Positions 16,650 to 25,822 are shown, numbered from the stretch's first letter. The stretch is DNA of 64,000 nt from Acidobacteriota bacterium (GCA_026393985.1 JAPKZB010000085.1:19180-83179), one strand, 5' to 3'. The notes: generated by a model from the sequence alone, not told the origin. Made by a program: numbers and translations.

Positions 16650-19151
16650 ATGCGATGGCTCGTGCTGCTGTTGGCCGGTACGGCGTGGGGGGCGGATCCC
16701 GCCTCCGTGTTACGGGACCGGTGCCTGAAATGTCATGGGGGCGAAAAGGTTTCGGCAGGCTTCGACCTGACGAAAGCGGCCTCGTCGCGCGTGATGGCTC
16801 GCGTCGAAAGCGGGGAAATGCCGCTCGGCGGGCCCCGCCTTTCGCCCGAAGAGGTGGCGGCCGTGAAGGCGTGGGTCGAAGCCGGCGCCAAGCCCTTGGC
16901 CGCGCCGGCGCGGAAACCCTTTTGGGCGTTCCGGCCGGTGGGGAAGCCGCCGGTACCGGCGGGCACGGGCGCCAAAACGCCCATCGACGCCTTTCTGCTC
17001 GCCAAGCTGCAGGCCAAGGGTTTGGGCTTTGCGCCGCGCGCCGACGACCGGACGCTGCTGCGGCGGCTGGCGTTTGACCTGACCGGCCTGCCGCCGGGCG
17101 AGAGCCTGCCTTATGAAAGGGCCGTGGAGGCGTACCTGGCTTCGCCGCGCTACGGCGAGCGGTGGGGACGGCACTGGCTCGACGTCGTCCGCTTCGGCGA
17201 AACCGACGGAGGCGAACACAACTTCGAGCGGGCGCTGGCCTGGCCCTACCGCGACTACGTGATTGAGTCCCTGAACGCCGACAAGCCGTATCCGCAGTTC
17301 CTGCGCGAACAGATCGCCGGCGACCTGCTCGCCCCGCAGGATCCGAAAATCGTCCGCGCCACGGGCTTCCTTACCGCCGGCCCATGGGACTCCGTCTCGG
17401 CCGAACTCAACAAAGACGCCGCCATGAAGGCCACCGCGCGAATGGACGAGCTCGACGATATCGTCACCACGACCATGCACACCTTCCAGGCCATGACGGC
17501 CAACTGCGCCCGCTGCCACGACCACAAGTTCGACCCCATCCCGACGCGCGACTATTACAAACTCACCGCTGTTTTTCAAACCGTGGGCTTCGGCACCCGG
17601 GAGGTGGTGACGCCGGAAGCCAAGGCCGCCTACGAGCGGGCCACCACGCCGCTGCGGGCGCAGTTGAAGACTGTCGAACAGAAGATCGCCGACGCCGAAG
17701 ACCCCATGCGGGCGGCCTACCTGCGCCAGGCCATCCGCGAGTTCCATGCCGCACGCCGCGGCGAGGCCCGGCGCATGCCGCTCAACCCGGTCTTCAACGT
17801 CAATCGGATCCGCGAGGCGGGGGAACTGCGGCTGGTCATCACCGGCCACGATGGGCCGGTGGCCCGGCTCGACTGGCTCACCGTGGGCGGACGGCGCATC
17901 GAAAACTGGCAGGCCGACCGCAAGGCGACGCCGGATGATCCGGTCTTCCTGCCCCTTGGCGAGGTGGCCGCGCCGGGCGAAATGGCCTGGGCGTGCGATG
18001 AGAAGCTGGCGCGCCGCCCGGGCGGCATTACCGTCTACCGCGTCGAGGCGCGGCGGGGCGACCAATGGGTGGAGGTGGCCAGTTCGCTCGACCATATTCG
18101 CAGCGTGGAAGTGAGCCTGCCCGCGGCGCCCGACCCGGGACTGGTGCCGGAACTGAAGCGGGAGCGCGACCGGCTGAAGGCGGAGATCGCCAAAATCCCC
18201 GCGCCCGAAAAACTCTACGCCGCCATGCCGCACAAGCCCGAACAGGCCTACGTTCTCGAGCGCGGCAGCATCACGCGCAAGGGCGCGCCTGTAGACCCCG
18301 GGGCGCTCTCGGTGCTCCCGGCCGCCTTCGCCACGGAGAAAGACCGCCGCCTGGCGCTGGCCGATTGGATGACCTATCCGGCCAATCCCTTGACGGCGCG
18401 CGTGATTGTCAACCGCGTCTGGTACTTCCATTTCGGCAACGGCATGGTGAACACCCCGAGCGACTTCGGCCTGATGGGCGACCGCCCCTCGCACCCCGAA
18501 CTGCTCGATTGGCTCGCGGCTTCGTTTGTCGAAAACGGCTGGAGCCTGAAGTGGCTGCACCGGCAGATCCTGCTTACCGAGGCCTATCAGCAGTCGGCGG
18601 CGCACAACCCCAAGGCCTTCGCCATCGACGCGGGCAACCGCCTGCTGTGGCACATGCCGCTCAAGCGGATGGACGCGGAAACGCTGCGGGACTCGATGCT
18701 GGCCGCGGCGGGCACGCTGGATTTGACCATAGGCGGCCCGAGCTTTCGGCTGCACCGGATGCAGTCGGGCGGCTCGTATATCTTCAAGGCGGTCGACAAC
18801 CCGGGGCCGGAGACGTGGCGGCGCAGCGTCTACCGCTTCAACGTGCGGGGCGGCGACCGGCTGATGATGGACAACTTCGACTGCCCGGACCCGTCGGTGG
18901 CGACGCCGCAGCGGAGCTCCTCGAACACGGCGCTACAGGCGCTCACGCTGCTCAACGACGATTTTGTCTGGGAGCAGGCGCAGAAGCTGGCGGCGCGCGC
19001 CGGGAGCGTGGGTCGGGCCTATCAACTGGTGCTGGGCCGGCCGGCCACGGAAAAAGAGCTGGCCCTGGGCGACCGGTACGCCGCCCAGCATTCGTTGGCT
19101 TTGTTTTGTCGCGTGCTCCTGAATACGAACGAATTTCTCTACATCCCATGA
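16650..19151 (+). CDS. PSCyt1-DUF1549-DUF1553 cytochrome-like exported protein
   Basis: 833 residues starting with the ATG at 16650, just after the tRNA; any longer frame would run through the tRNA. Signal peptide WLVLLLAGTAWGA. A first heme motif CLKCH lies near residue 23, DUF1549 with a second motif CARCH (NCARCHDHKFDPIPTRDYY) lies near 285, and a DUF1553 C-terminus is present (NRVWYFHFGNG, DCPDPSVATPQRSSSNTALQ). Shorter than the 3682-6711 paralogue because it has no LamG insertion. It ends in a 4-bp overlap (ATGA at 19148-19151) with a DUF1501 gene, repeating the same two-gene module in the opposite strand context. Confidence 0.9.
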   Translation: MRWLVLLLAGTAWGADPASVLRDRCLKCHGGEKVSAGFDLTKAASSRVMARVESGEMPLGGPRLSPEEVAAVKAWVEAGAKPLAAPARKPFWAFRPVGKPPVPAGTGAKTPIDAFLLAKLQAKGLGFAPRADDRTLLRRLAFDLTGLPPGESLPYERAVEAYLASPRYGERWGRHWLDVVRFGETDGGEHNFERALAWPYRDYVIESLNADKPYPQFLREQIAGDLLAPQDPKIVRATGFLTAGPWDSVSAELNKDAAMKATARMDELDDIVTTTMHTFQAMTANCARCHDHKFDPIPTRDYYKLTAVFQTVGFGTREVVTPEAKAAYERATTPLRAQLKTVEQKIADAEDPMRAAYLRQAIREFHAARRGEARRMPLNPVFNVNRIREAGELRLVITGHDGPVARLDWLTVGGRRIENWQADRKATPDDPVFLPLGEVAAPGEMAWACDEKLARRPGGITVYRVEARRGDQWVEVASSLDHIRSVEVSLPAAPDPGLVPELKRERDRLKAEIAKIPAPEKLYAAMPHKPEQAYVLERGSITRKGAPVDPGALSVLPAAFATEKDRRLALADWMTYPANPLTARVIVNRVWYFHFGNGMVNTPSDFGLMGDRPSHPELLDWLAASFVENGWSLKWLHRQILLTEAYQQSAAHNPKAFAIDAGNRLLWHMPLKRMDAETLRDSMLAAAGTLDLTIGGPSFRLHRMQSGGSYIFKAVDNPGPETWRRSVYRFNVRGGDRLMMDNFDCPDPSVATPQRSSSNTALQALTLLNDDFVWEQAQKLAARAGSVGRAYQLVLGRPATEKELALGDRYAAQHSLALFCRVLLNTNEFLYIP

Positions 19152-20518
19152 CGAGACGAGAACTACTCTGGAACGCGGGCGGCGGCGCCGCGGGACTGGC
19201 GCTGGCGCAACTGCTGCAGGGCAAAGGCACCCATTTCCCGGCCAAGGCCAAGCGGCTGATCATGATCTTCCTGCCCGGTGGGCTGAGCGCCGTCGATACT
19301 TACGACTATAAGCCGGAGCTCGTCAAACACCACGGCAAGGAGACGCAGGGCGCCAACACGATCACCCCGTTTTTCGGCAAGCGCGGAACGGTGATGCAGT
19401 CGCCGTGGAAGTTCGCCCGGCACGGACAGAGCGGCAAGTGGGTGAGCGAGCTGCTGCCCCATCTGGCCACCTGCGTCGACGACACGACGTTCGTCCATTC
19501 GATGGTCACCCGTTCGAACGCCCACGGCCCGGCGCTGTTCCAGATGTCGACGGGGTTCATCTTCCAGGGCTTCCCCTCGATTGGTTCGTGGATCAGCTAC
19601 GGCCTCGGCAGCGAGAACGAGAACCTGCCGTCGTTTGTCGTGCTGCCGGACCGGCGCGGACTGCCGCCGTGCGGCGTCGCCAACTGGGGCAACGGCTTTT
19701 TGCCGGCTGTGCACCAGGGGGTGGCCTTCGGCACGCAGGAGCAGCCGATTGCCAATCTGCGTCCGCCGGCGGCGGTGAACGCCAAGGCGCAGGCCGCCAG
19801 CTACGATCTGCTGAGCCAGTTGAACGAAGCCCATGCGGAGGCGAACCCGGGCGAGGACGCACTCGTGTCGCGCATCCGCGCTTACGAACTGGCGGCGAAG
19901 ATGCAGTTGGCGGCCCCGGAGGTGACCGATATCGGCGGCGAGACGGAAGCCACGCGCAAGGCCTACGGCCTGGACGACCCGGAGATGCGGGACTACGCCT
20001 ACAACTGCCTGCTGGCCCGGCGGCTGATGGAGCGCGGGGTGCGGGTGATCCAGATGTACAATGGCGGGCACTTCGGGGCGCCCCGGGTGAACTGGGACGC
20101 GCATGAGGACCTGATCACCAACCACGGCAAGAACGCGCGTATTCTCGACCAGCCCACCGCGGCGCTGCTTAAGGACCTGAAGCAGCGCGGCATGCTCGAC
20201 GATACGCTCGTCGTCTTCACCACCGAGTTCGGCCGCTTGCCGATCTCGGAGGGCCTCGGCGAGGGCGGGCGCGACCACAACCCCGAAGGCTTCACGTCGT
20301 GGATGGTGGGGCCGGGCTTGAAGAAGGGCTTCAGCTACGGGTCAACGGATGAGCTGGGCTACAAGGCGGCCGAGAACCCGGTGACGCTCTACGATTTCCA
20401 CGCGACGATTCTCCACCTGATGGGGCTCGACCACACGCGGCTGAGCTGGTACCACAACGGCCTGCAGCGCCGGTTGACTGACGTGCACGGGCACGTAATC
20501 AAGCCGCTTTTCGCTTAG
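19148..20518 (+). CDS. DUF1501 family Tat-exported protein
   Basis: 456 residues from the coupled ATG at 19148. MTRRELLWNAGGGAAGLALAQ is a compact Tat signal; family blocks are LIMIFLPGGLSAVDTYDYKP, LPSFVVLPD, DTLVVFTTEFGRLP and GRDHNPEGFTSWMVGPG. Shorter than the 2210-3685 copy and only moderately similar to it by eye, so this is not a recent duplication. Its last 20 bp overlap the 3' end of the convergent TerC gene. The exact function of DUF1501 proteins is unknown. Confidence 0.9.
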   Translation: MTRRELLWNAGGGAAGLALAQLLQGKGTHFPAKAKRLIMIFLPGGLSAVDTYDYKPELVKHHGKETQGANTITPFFGKRGTVMQSPWKFARHGQSGKWVSELLPHLATCVDDTTFVHSMVTRSNAHGPALFQMSTGFIFQGFPSIGSWISYGLGSENENLPSFVVLPDRRGLPPCGVANWGNGFLPAVHQGVAFGTQEQPIANLRPPAAVNAKAQAASYDLLSQLNEAHAEANPGEDALVSRIRAYELAAKMQLAAPEVTDIGGETEATRKAYGLDDPEMRDYAYNCLLARRLMERGVRVIQMYNGGHFGAPRVNWDAHEDLITNHGKNARILDQPTAALLKDLKQRGMLDDTLVVFTTEFGRLPISEGLGEGGRDHNPEGFTSWMVGPGLKKGFSYGSTDELGYKAAENPVTLYDFHATILHLMGLDHTRLSWYHNGLQRRLTDVHGHVIKPLFA

Positions 20519-21170
20519 ACAGGAACCAGCCGGCGCCTACCACAAGCAGCGCGCCGGCAATCTGAATCGCGATATCGACGGCTAGCGGCGGGTGGAACGA
20601 GGAGCGGACGACCGGGTCGGTGAGAATCATCTCGGCACCGACGCGGCCGAGGATGGCGGCGCCGATCCAGACGATCACCGGGTACTTGTCCATGATGGTG
20701 GACAGGATCTTGGACGTGAAGACGACGAAGGGGATCGACAGACCCAGGCCGAAGATCAGCAGCGGCAGGCTCCCCTTGGAGGTGCCGGCCACGGCCAGAA
20801 TATTGTCGACCGACATGGTGATGTCGGCGACGAGGATATACCAGATGGCGGACATGAGCGTCGTCGCCTGCGGCCCGCCGGCGTTGTGATCAGCGGCGTC
20901 GGTGAGCAGCTTGATGGCGATCCAGAAAATCGCGAGGCCGCCGACGAGCTTCAGCCACGAGACCTGCAGGAGTTGGGCGGCGAAGAACGTGAGGCCGATA
21001 CGGAGCACAACGGCAACGCCCGCGCCGATCAGGATGCCGAGCTTCTTTTCGCGATCGGGCAGCGACTTAACGGCGAGCGCAATTATGACCGCATTGTCCC
21101 CGGCCAGGAGCAGGTCGATCAGGACAATGGCGAAGATGTCGGCAAGGAGTTGGAGAGACAGTTCCGGCAT
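20499..21170 (-). CDS. TerC family integral membrane protein
   Basis: 223 residues if the ATG at 21168-21170 (MPELSLQ) is used; an in-frame ATG at 21197 would add nine residues of low plausibility. About seven transmembrane helices. The acidic TerC signatures are present: LIDLLLAGDNAVIIALAV in helix 2 and ILVADITMSVDNILAVAG in the second half, whose Asp/Asn residues are thought to bind metal. TerC/YjbE/YkoY proteins export Mn2+ in several bacteria, often under riboswitch control, but no riboswitch was recognised here. The 3' end overlaps the convergent DUF1501 gene by 20 bp, including both stop codons. Confidence 0.88.
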   Translation of the reverse strand: MPELSLQLLADIFAIVLIDLLLAGDNAVIIALAVKSLPDREKKLGILIGAGVAVVLRIGLTFFAAQLLQVSWLKLVGGLAIFWIAIKLLTDAADHNAGGPQATTLMSAIWYILVADITMSVDNILAVAGTSKGSLPLLIFGLGLSIPFVVFTSKILSTIMDKYPVIVWIGAAILGRVGAEMILTDPVVRSSFHPPLAVDIAIQIAGALLVVGAGWFLSKRKAA

Positions 21171-21234
21171 GCAGGGCTGGTGTCCTGAAGATAGCACGAC
21201 CAGCGCCCATTTCTGCGCATCTGTCCAGGTAAGT

Positions 21235-22074
21235 ATGGCTCCAATCTGGATGAAGCGCTGGTTGCTGGCGGCCGGAATCTACAACATCAGCTGGGGATTG
21301 TTCGTGGGTCTCTGGCCCCATCTGATGTTCGACTGGGCCGGCATGGAGCGGCCGAACTACCCCGAGTTGTGGCAGTGTATCGCCATGATTGTCGGGGTAT
21401 ACGGCGTCGGCTATGCGCTGGCCGCGCTTGACCCGTACCGGCACTGGCCGATTGTGCTGGTGGGGTTTCTGGGAAAACTGTTCGGGCCCATCGGGTTCGT
21501 ACAGGCGGCCGTGGCAGGGCGCTTCTCCTGGTGGTTTGGGGTGAACAACATCACCAACGATCTGATCTGGCTGATTCCGTTCGGCCTCATTTTGCGGGGT
21601 GCGTGGCAGGATCGCGGACCGGTGGGCGAAGCGGGGCCGTTTCTCGCCCGGCATCGCGACGCGCTCGTCGTGTTTCTCCGGCACGCGGGCTGCACTTTCT
21701 GCCGGGAGGCGCTGGCGGACATCGCGCGGCAGCGGCGGCAAATTGAGGCTGATGGCACGAAGATCGTCCTCGTGCACATGGGCGCGGGAGACGAGTTCTT
21801 CGCCCGGTACGGTTTGGCGGACGTCGAGCGGGTGCACGATCCGGAGCGGGCGCTCTACAAAGCGTTTGGGCTGCAGCGGGGGAACGTGTGGCAACTGCTG
21901 GGTCCGGCGGTCTGGCGGCGCGGCTTTCTCGCCTGGCGGCAGCACGGCGTAGGGTTTCTCGAAGGCGATGGGTTTCAGATGCCGGGAGCGTTTCTGGTGC
22001 GGGGCGGGCGGATTGTGAAAGAGTACCGCCACGCGACGGCCGGCGACCGGCCGGACTATTGCCAGCTAACCTAG
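21235..22074 (+). CDS. membrane-anchored SelL/AhpC-TSA-like thiol redox protein
   Basis: 279 residues from ATG 21235 (AGGT just upstream); an ATG at 21250 is the alternative. Residues ~8-122 hold four hydrophobic segments (for example ALAALDPYRHWPIVLVGFLG). A thioredoxin-fold domain follows, beginning VVFLRHAGCTFCREAL with C153-TF-C156. The RHxGCxFCRE context matches SelL-type proteins, where the two cysteines can be selenocysteines (UxxU). The C-terminal GAFLVRGGRIVKEYRH strand fits the AhpC/TSA_2 fold. Predicted role: membrane-tethered disulfide or peroxide reductase. It is followed 4 nt later by hemD, probably on the same transcript. Confidence 0.75.
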   Translation: MAPIWMKRWLLAAGIYNISWGLFVGLWPHLMFDWAGMERPNYPELWQCIAMIVGVYGVGYALAALDPYRHWPIVLVGFLGKLFGPIGFVQAAVAGRFSWWFGVNNITNDLIWLIPFGLILRGAWQDRGPVGEAGPFLARHRDALVVFLRHAGCTFCREALADIARQRRQIEADGTKIVLVHMGAGDEFFARYGLADVERVHDPERALYKAFGLQRGNVWQLLGPAVWRRGFLAWRQHGVGFLEGDGFQMPGAFLVRGGRIVKEYRHATAGDRPDYCQLT

Positions 22075-22078
22075 AGAC

Positions 22079-22891
22079 ATGGGTTTTGACGGATTGCGGG
22101 TGCTGGCGCTTGAGTCGCGCCGGGCGACCGAGATGGCGGTGCTGGTGGAGAAGAACGGGGGCGTGGCGACGGTGGCGCCGTCGATGCGCGAGGTGCCGAT
22201 GGAAGACAACCCCGCGGCTTTTGCATTCTTTGACCGGCTGCGGGCCGGCGAGTTCGATCTCGTCATTCTGCTGACGGGCGTAGGGGCGCGGGCGCTCGAT
22301 AAGGTGCTGGCGACGCGCTGGCCGGAAGGAGCCTTGGCCTCGGAGCTGCGGAAGCGGCCCGTGGTGGCGCGGGGGCCGAAGCCGATGGCCGTGCTGCGCG
22401 AGTGGAACGTGCCCGCGGCGGCCATGGCCCCGGAGCCGAACACCTGGCGGGAGCTGATGCAGGTGATGCGCGGGCGCACCGAACGGCGCATTGCCGTGCA
22501 GGAGTATGGCAAGTCGAATCTGGCTTTGCTGGCCGCGTTGCGCGAGACCGGGGCGGAGGTGACGCCGGTGCCGGTCTACCAATGGGCGCTGCCGGAGGAC
22601 ACGGCGCCACTGCGGGCGGCGGCGCGGGGGATTGCGGCCGGAGCGTTCGACGTGGTGCTGCTGACGACCTCGATTCAGGTGACGCATCTGCTGCAGGTGG
22701 CGGCCGAGGAGGGGGTCGATGTGCTGCCCGCGCTGCGGCGGATGGTGATCGGCTCGATCGGGCCCACGACATCGGAGGCGCTTGACGAGATAGGATTAAA
22801 GGCCGATATGGAACCGTCGCATCCGAAGATGGGCATTCTGGTGAAAGAGGCCGGGGAGCAGGCGGCGGGGATCTTGGAGGCGAAACAATGA
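22079..22891 (+). CDS. hemD: uroporphyrinogen-III synthase
   Basis: 270 residues with the two-lobed HemD pattern. The first lobe starts GLRVLALESRRATEMAVLV and contains FDLVILLTGVGARAL. The second lobe has RRIAVQEYGKSNLALLAALRETGAEV, FDVVLLTTSIQVTHLL and the conserved IGSIGPTTSEALDEIGLKAD. HemD closes hydroxymethylbilane to uroporphyrinogen III, the branch point to heme, siroheme and B12. Sequence conservation in this family is low, so assignment rests on the overall pattern. It overlaps the FMN oxidase gene by 4 bp (ATGA at 22888-22891) and heads a run that ends in ATP synthase genes. Confidence 0.85.
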   Translation: MGFDGLRVLALESRRATEMAVLVEKNGGVATVAPSMREVPMEDNPAAFAFFDRLRAGEFDLVILLTGVGARALDKVLATRWPEGALASELRKRPVVARGPKPMAVLREWNVPAAAMAPEPNTWRELMQVMRGRTERRIAVQEYGKSNLALLAALRETGAEVTPVPVYQWALPEDTAPLRAAARGIAAGAFDVVLLTTSIQVTHLLQVAAEEGVDVLPALRRMVIGSIGPTTSEALDEIGLKADMEPSHPKMGILVKEAGEQAAGILEAKQ

Positions 22892-24030
22892 ATCGGCGCG
22901 AATTGGTGCGGAACCTGGTGGGCTTGGCGGCGGGATCGCCGCTGTTGCCGGCCGAGGTGCCTGATGAGTTGATGGGCCCGGTGAATGTGCACGAGTTTGA
23001 GGAAGTGGCCAAGCGGAAGATGCACAAGCTGGCTTATGACTTTATCGCCGGCGGGGTCGAGGACGAGTACACGCTGCGGGCTAACCGGGAGGCGTACGGG
23101 AAGTTTGCGCTGCGCCCGCGGGTGATGACCGACGTCTCGAACGTCTCGCTCGCAGTGGACCTGCTCGGCATGAAGCTGGCGAGCCCGATTCTGATCGCGC
23201 CGACCGGAGGCAAGAACCTGGTGATCGAAAGCGCCGATGAGAAGGTGGCGGCGGCGGCGCTCGCCTCGAAGACGCTGATCTGCTCGGCGACCGGCGTGCA
23301 GAAGATCCTCGAGAAAGGGGAGCCGCTGCTGTGGTGGAGCAACACGATCGGTGCGGCGACCAAGGCGCAGGCCCGGAGCTATGCGCGGCGGATTGAGGAC
23401 GGCGGGGGCCGGGCGATTACGCTCACCGTCGACAACCAGTATCAGTCGAACCGCGACCGCAACAACCGCAACCGCTTCGACTACGGCTACATGCAGACCG
23501 GGGTGCCGAAGGACGGCGAACCGAAGCCGGCGCCGAAGTCGCCGGCGCTGCCCGCGATGTGGCAGCCGCACACGCCGCAGATGACCTGGGAGCAGATCTC
23601 CTGGTTGAAGGAAGGGGCGAAGATTCCGGTGATTGTGAAGGGGATCATCCATCCGGAGGACGCCGCGCTGGCGGTGAAGCACGGGGCGGATGCCATTGTC
23701 GTCTCCAACCACGGCGGCCGGCAGCTCGATGGCGTCATGGGCACGCTCGAGGCGCTGCCTGACTGCGTGGACGCCGTCGGAGGAAAAGTGCCCGTGCTGA
23801 TGGACGGCGGGTTGCGCCGCGGCACCGACATTCTGAAGGCGATGGCGCTGGGCGCCAAGGCGGTGCTGGTGGGCCGGGCGCCGTTGTGGGGTCTGGGCGC
23901 CTTCGGGCAGCCGGGCGTCGAACGGGTGCTGTGGATGTTGAACGCGGAGTTGAAGCTGGCGATGGCGCTGGCCGGCATGGCCAAACCGAGCGACATTACG
24001 CGGACCCTGGTGACGAGGAAGCTTGGATGA
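22888..24030 (+). CDS. FMN-dependent alpha-hydroxy-acid oxidase/dehydrogenase
   Basis: 380 residues, LldD/glycolate-oxidase family. MNRRELVRNLVGLAAGSPLLPA resembles a Tat-type leader. The TIM barrel carries DFIAGGVEDEYTLRANREAY, SPILIAPTGGKNLV, the catalytic His block VSNHGGRQLDGVMGTLEALP and the FMN phosphate site VLMDGGLRRGTDILKAMALGAKAVLVGR. Such enzymes oxidise L-lactate, glycolate or mandelate-like acids to 2-oxo acids. The acceptor here may be quinone or, given the next gene, a c-type cytochrome. Coupled by 4-bp overlaps to hemD upstream and to the hexaheme cytochrome downstream. Confidence 0.88.
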   Translation: MNRRELVRNLVGLAAGSPLLPAEVPDELMGPVNVHEFEEVAKRKMHKLAYDFIAGGVEDEYTLRANREAYGKFALRPRVMTDVSNVSLAVDLLGMKLASPILIAPTGGKNLVIESADEKVAAAALASKTLICSATGVQKILEKGEPLLWWSNTIGAATKAQARSYARRIEDGGGRAITLTVDNQYQSNRDRNNRNRFDYGYMQTGVPKDGEPKPAPKSPALPAMWQPHTPQMTWEQISWLKEGAKIPVIVKGIIHPEDAALAVKHGADAIVVSNHGGRQLDGVMGTLEALPDCVDAVGGKVPVLMDGGLRRGTDILKAMALGAKAVLVGRAPLWGLGAFGQPGVERVLWMLNAELKLAMALAGMAKPSDITRTLVTRKLG

Positions 24031-24533
24031 GCCGGCTGCTGTGGCTGCTTCTGCTGCCGGCGTTGGGTTCGTTTCGCAGTGAAGCGCAACAGGACTGCGC
24101 GCCGTGCCACAACGAGCAGATCGCCGACTTCAGCAAGCATCGGCATAACTCGCGCGCGGGACTGCAGTGCGGCGTCTGCCACGGGCCGAGCGAGAAGCAT
24201 CGCAAGAGCAACGGCGAGGCGCCGCCCGAGCGCGTGGCCGCGCCCGACGAGGTGGCGGGCATGTGCGGCAACTGCCATCAGCTTGAAAAGAACCAGTACA
24301 TGCAGAGCAAGCATCATGTGGCGGTTGTCCAGCGGACGGCGAAATCGGCCAACTGCAGCACCTGCCATGGGCACCACGATATGAAGGAGTGGACGGCGAC
24401 GCAGGCGGGCTGCACGCGGTGCCACACCGCAACCCCGGCGGCGTGCAAACAGCCTCCGGTGAGCGCGGGCACGGCGAAGGTGACCTGCATGAACTGCCAT
24501 GCGCGGCATACGCTGGCGGTGTCGTCGCGGTGA
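24027..24533 (+). CDS. six-heme c-type cytochrome, periplasmic
   Basis: 168 residues starting at the ATG that overlaps the preceding stop (ATGA, 24027-24030). A signal peptide (LLWLLLLPALGSFRSEA) is followed by six CxxCH motifs whose first cysteines are residues 24, 48, 80, 110, 129 and 154. Extra histidines between motifs (KHRH, KHH, GHHD) suggest bis-His ligation. The spacing resembles doubled-CXXCH/NrfB-DmsE-like electron carriers. Its tight coupling to an FMN hydroxy-acid oxidase suggests it could accept electrons from that enzyme (inference). The stop overlaps the GTG start of atpZ. Confidence 0.85.
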   Translation: MSRLLWLLLLPALGSFRSEAQQDCAPCHNEQIADFSKHRHNSRAGLQCGVCHGPSEKHRKSNGEAPPERVAAPDEVAGMCGNCHQLEKNQYMQSKHHVAVVQRTAKSANCSTCHGHHDMKEWTATQAGCTRCHTATPAACKQPPVSAGTAKVTCMNCHARHTLAVSSR

Positions 24534-24757
24534 AGCGGGAGCGGAGCGTTGGCCGGATGATTTCGGACGCCATGCACCTGGCGCTGATTCTGCCGGTGGC
24601 TGTGGTGGTGGGCTACGGGATCGGCGCGGCGCTCGACCATGTGTTCGGGACGAAGTTTTGGGGCGTGTTCTGGCTGATCGTCGGGGTGATTGCGGGGATG
24701 CGCGATCTGATCCGGAAGCTGAACAAAGAGTTTGACCGGGATAAGGACGTCCGGTGA
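24530..24757 (+). CDS. atpZ: AtpZ/AtpI-type small ATP synthase accessory protein
   Basis: 75 residues from the GTG at 24530, which overlaps the cytochrome stop (GTGA). It has two hydrophobic helices with a short turn (LALILPVAVVVGYGIGAALD and FWGVFWLIVGVIAGMRDLIR), the AtpZ pattern (pfam09527). AtpZ together with AtpI is linked to assembly of the rotor ring or Mg2+ supply for the ATP synthase. It overlaps the next gene by 4 bp, and its position ahead of atpI/atpB supports the call. Confidence 0.8.
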   Translation: MKRERSVGRMISDAMHLALILPVAVVVGYGIGAALDHVFGTKFWGVFWLIVGVIAGMRDLIRKLNKEFDRDKDVR

Positions 24758-25107
24758 CCGACTACGCAGCGTTGGTGCGGCGGATGGAGTGGGGCATTGT
24801 CGGCTGGGGGGCCGTGTTTGCCGTGGCGGCAGGCGTGGGCTGGGGCGGGCTGGCGGCGCTGGGCGTAGCGAGCGGGGCCGCGGCGGCGTGGGCCAACTTC
24901 CGCTGGCTGGAACGCGCCTTTTCGCGGCCTACCCCGGCCCGCGCGGGCCTACTGGGCCTGCGTTTGGCAGCCTTGGCCGGGGTAGGCTATGTTATGCTCA
25001 AGATATTTGCGGTTACCCCGGTTACGTTTCTGATCGGCCTGCTGACGGCGGCCGCTGCGGCACTGGGAGAGGCCCTCTACCAACTGATTTATGCACGAAT
25101 CTCATGA
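24754..25107 (+). CDS. atpI: ATP synthase subunit I
   Basis: 117 residues from the GTG at 24754 overlapping the atpZ stop (GTGA). Four hydrophobic segments, with GWGGLAALGVASGAAAAWANF and LGLRLAALAGVGYVMLKIF, fit the AtpI family (pfam03899), a poorly conserved membrane protein always located just before atpB. It helps assemble the c-ring but is not part of the final enzyme. It overlaps atpB by 17 bp. Confidence 0.8.
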   Translation: MTDYAALVRRMEWGIVGWGAVFAVAAGVGWGGLAALGVASGAAAAWANFRWLERAFSRPTPARAGLLGLRLAALAGVGYVMLKIFAVTPVTFLIGLLTAAAAALGEALYQLIYARIS

Positions 25108-25822
25108 GCTCTGGCTCACCGCCCTCTTCAACGATCATCTGGCCGGATTAGGCAACTCCGTTCTCTCCGCGGCGGGGCTGCCTACCCACGCCCGACCCTG
25201 GGCCAACTACATCACCATGGAGATCCTGGTGGCGGTGTTGATCGCGATTCTGTTTACGATTGCCAAGAGCGGCTTTTCGATGACGGCGCCCGGCAAACTG
25301 CAGCACGTGCTCGAAGCCATGTATGAATTTTTGGGCGAACAGGCGCACGACAACGTGCACGAAGGATACAAGAAATACATCCCGATCGCCGGCACGTTTT
25401 TCGTTTTCGTGCTGTTTTCCAACCTGTTGGGCGTAATTCCCACGTTTGAATCGCCGACGATGTACCACTACGTGCCGGCCGGCATCGCCCTGCTCGCGTT
25501 CCTCTACTACAACATTCAAGGCATCCGCCAGCACGGCGGCCACTACATCAGCCAGTTCACCGGTCCCATCTGGTGGTTGACCCCGCTGATGCTGCCCATT
25601 GAGATTGTCAGCCACGCGGCCCGCCCGGTTTCGCTGACGATTCGTCTGTTTGCCAACATGTTCGCCGGCGAGCAGGTGACGCTGGTCTTTCTGAGCCTGA
25701 CCTATCTGATCGTTCCGGTAGCTTTCATGGGGCTGCACGTGTTCATCTCGGTGATTCAGGCTTACGTCTTCGCGCTGCTGACGCTGATCTACATCGGCGC
25801 GGCGGTGGGCGACGAGCATTAA
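25091..25822 (+). CDS. atpB: F0 ATP synthase subunit a
   Basis: 243 residues. The essential stator Arg is R185 in SLTIRLFANMFAGEQV, in the helix that faces the c-ring. Other family blocks are TFFVFVLFSNLLGVIPTFESP, GPIWWLTPLMLPIEIVSHAARP and the C-terminal YVFALLTLIYIGAAVGDEH. Subunit a forms the ion half-channels. It follows atpI by overlap and precedes atpE by 104 bp. atpF, atpH and the F1 genes are not in the window after atpE, so the ATP synthase genes of this organism are split over at least two loci. Confidence 0.95.
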   Translation: MHESHELWLTALFNDHLAGLGNSVLSAAGLPTHARPWANYITMEILVAVLIAILFTIAKSGFSMTAPGKLQHVLEAMYEFLGEQAHDNVHEGYKKYIPIAGTFFVFVLFSNLLGVIPTFESPTMYHYVPAGIALLAFLYYNIQGIRQHGGHYISQFTGPIWWLTPLMLPIEIVSHAARPVSLTIRLFANMFAGEQVTLVFLSLTYLIVPVAFMGLHVFISVIQAYVFALLTLIYIGAAVGDEH

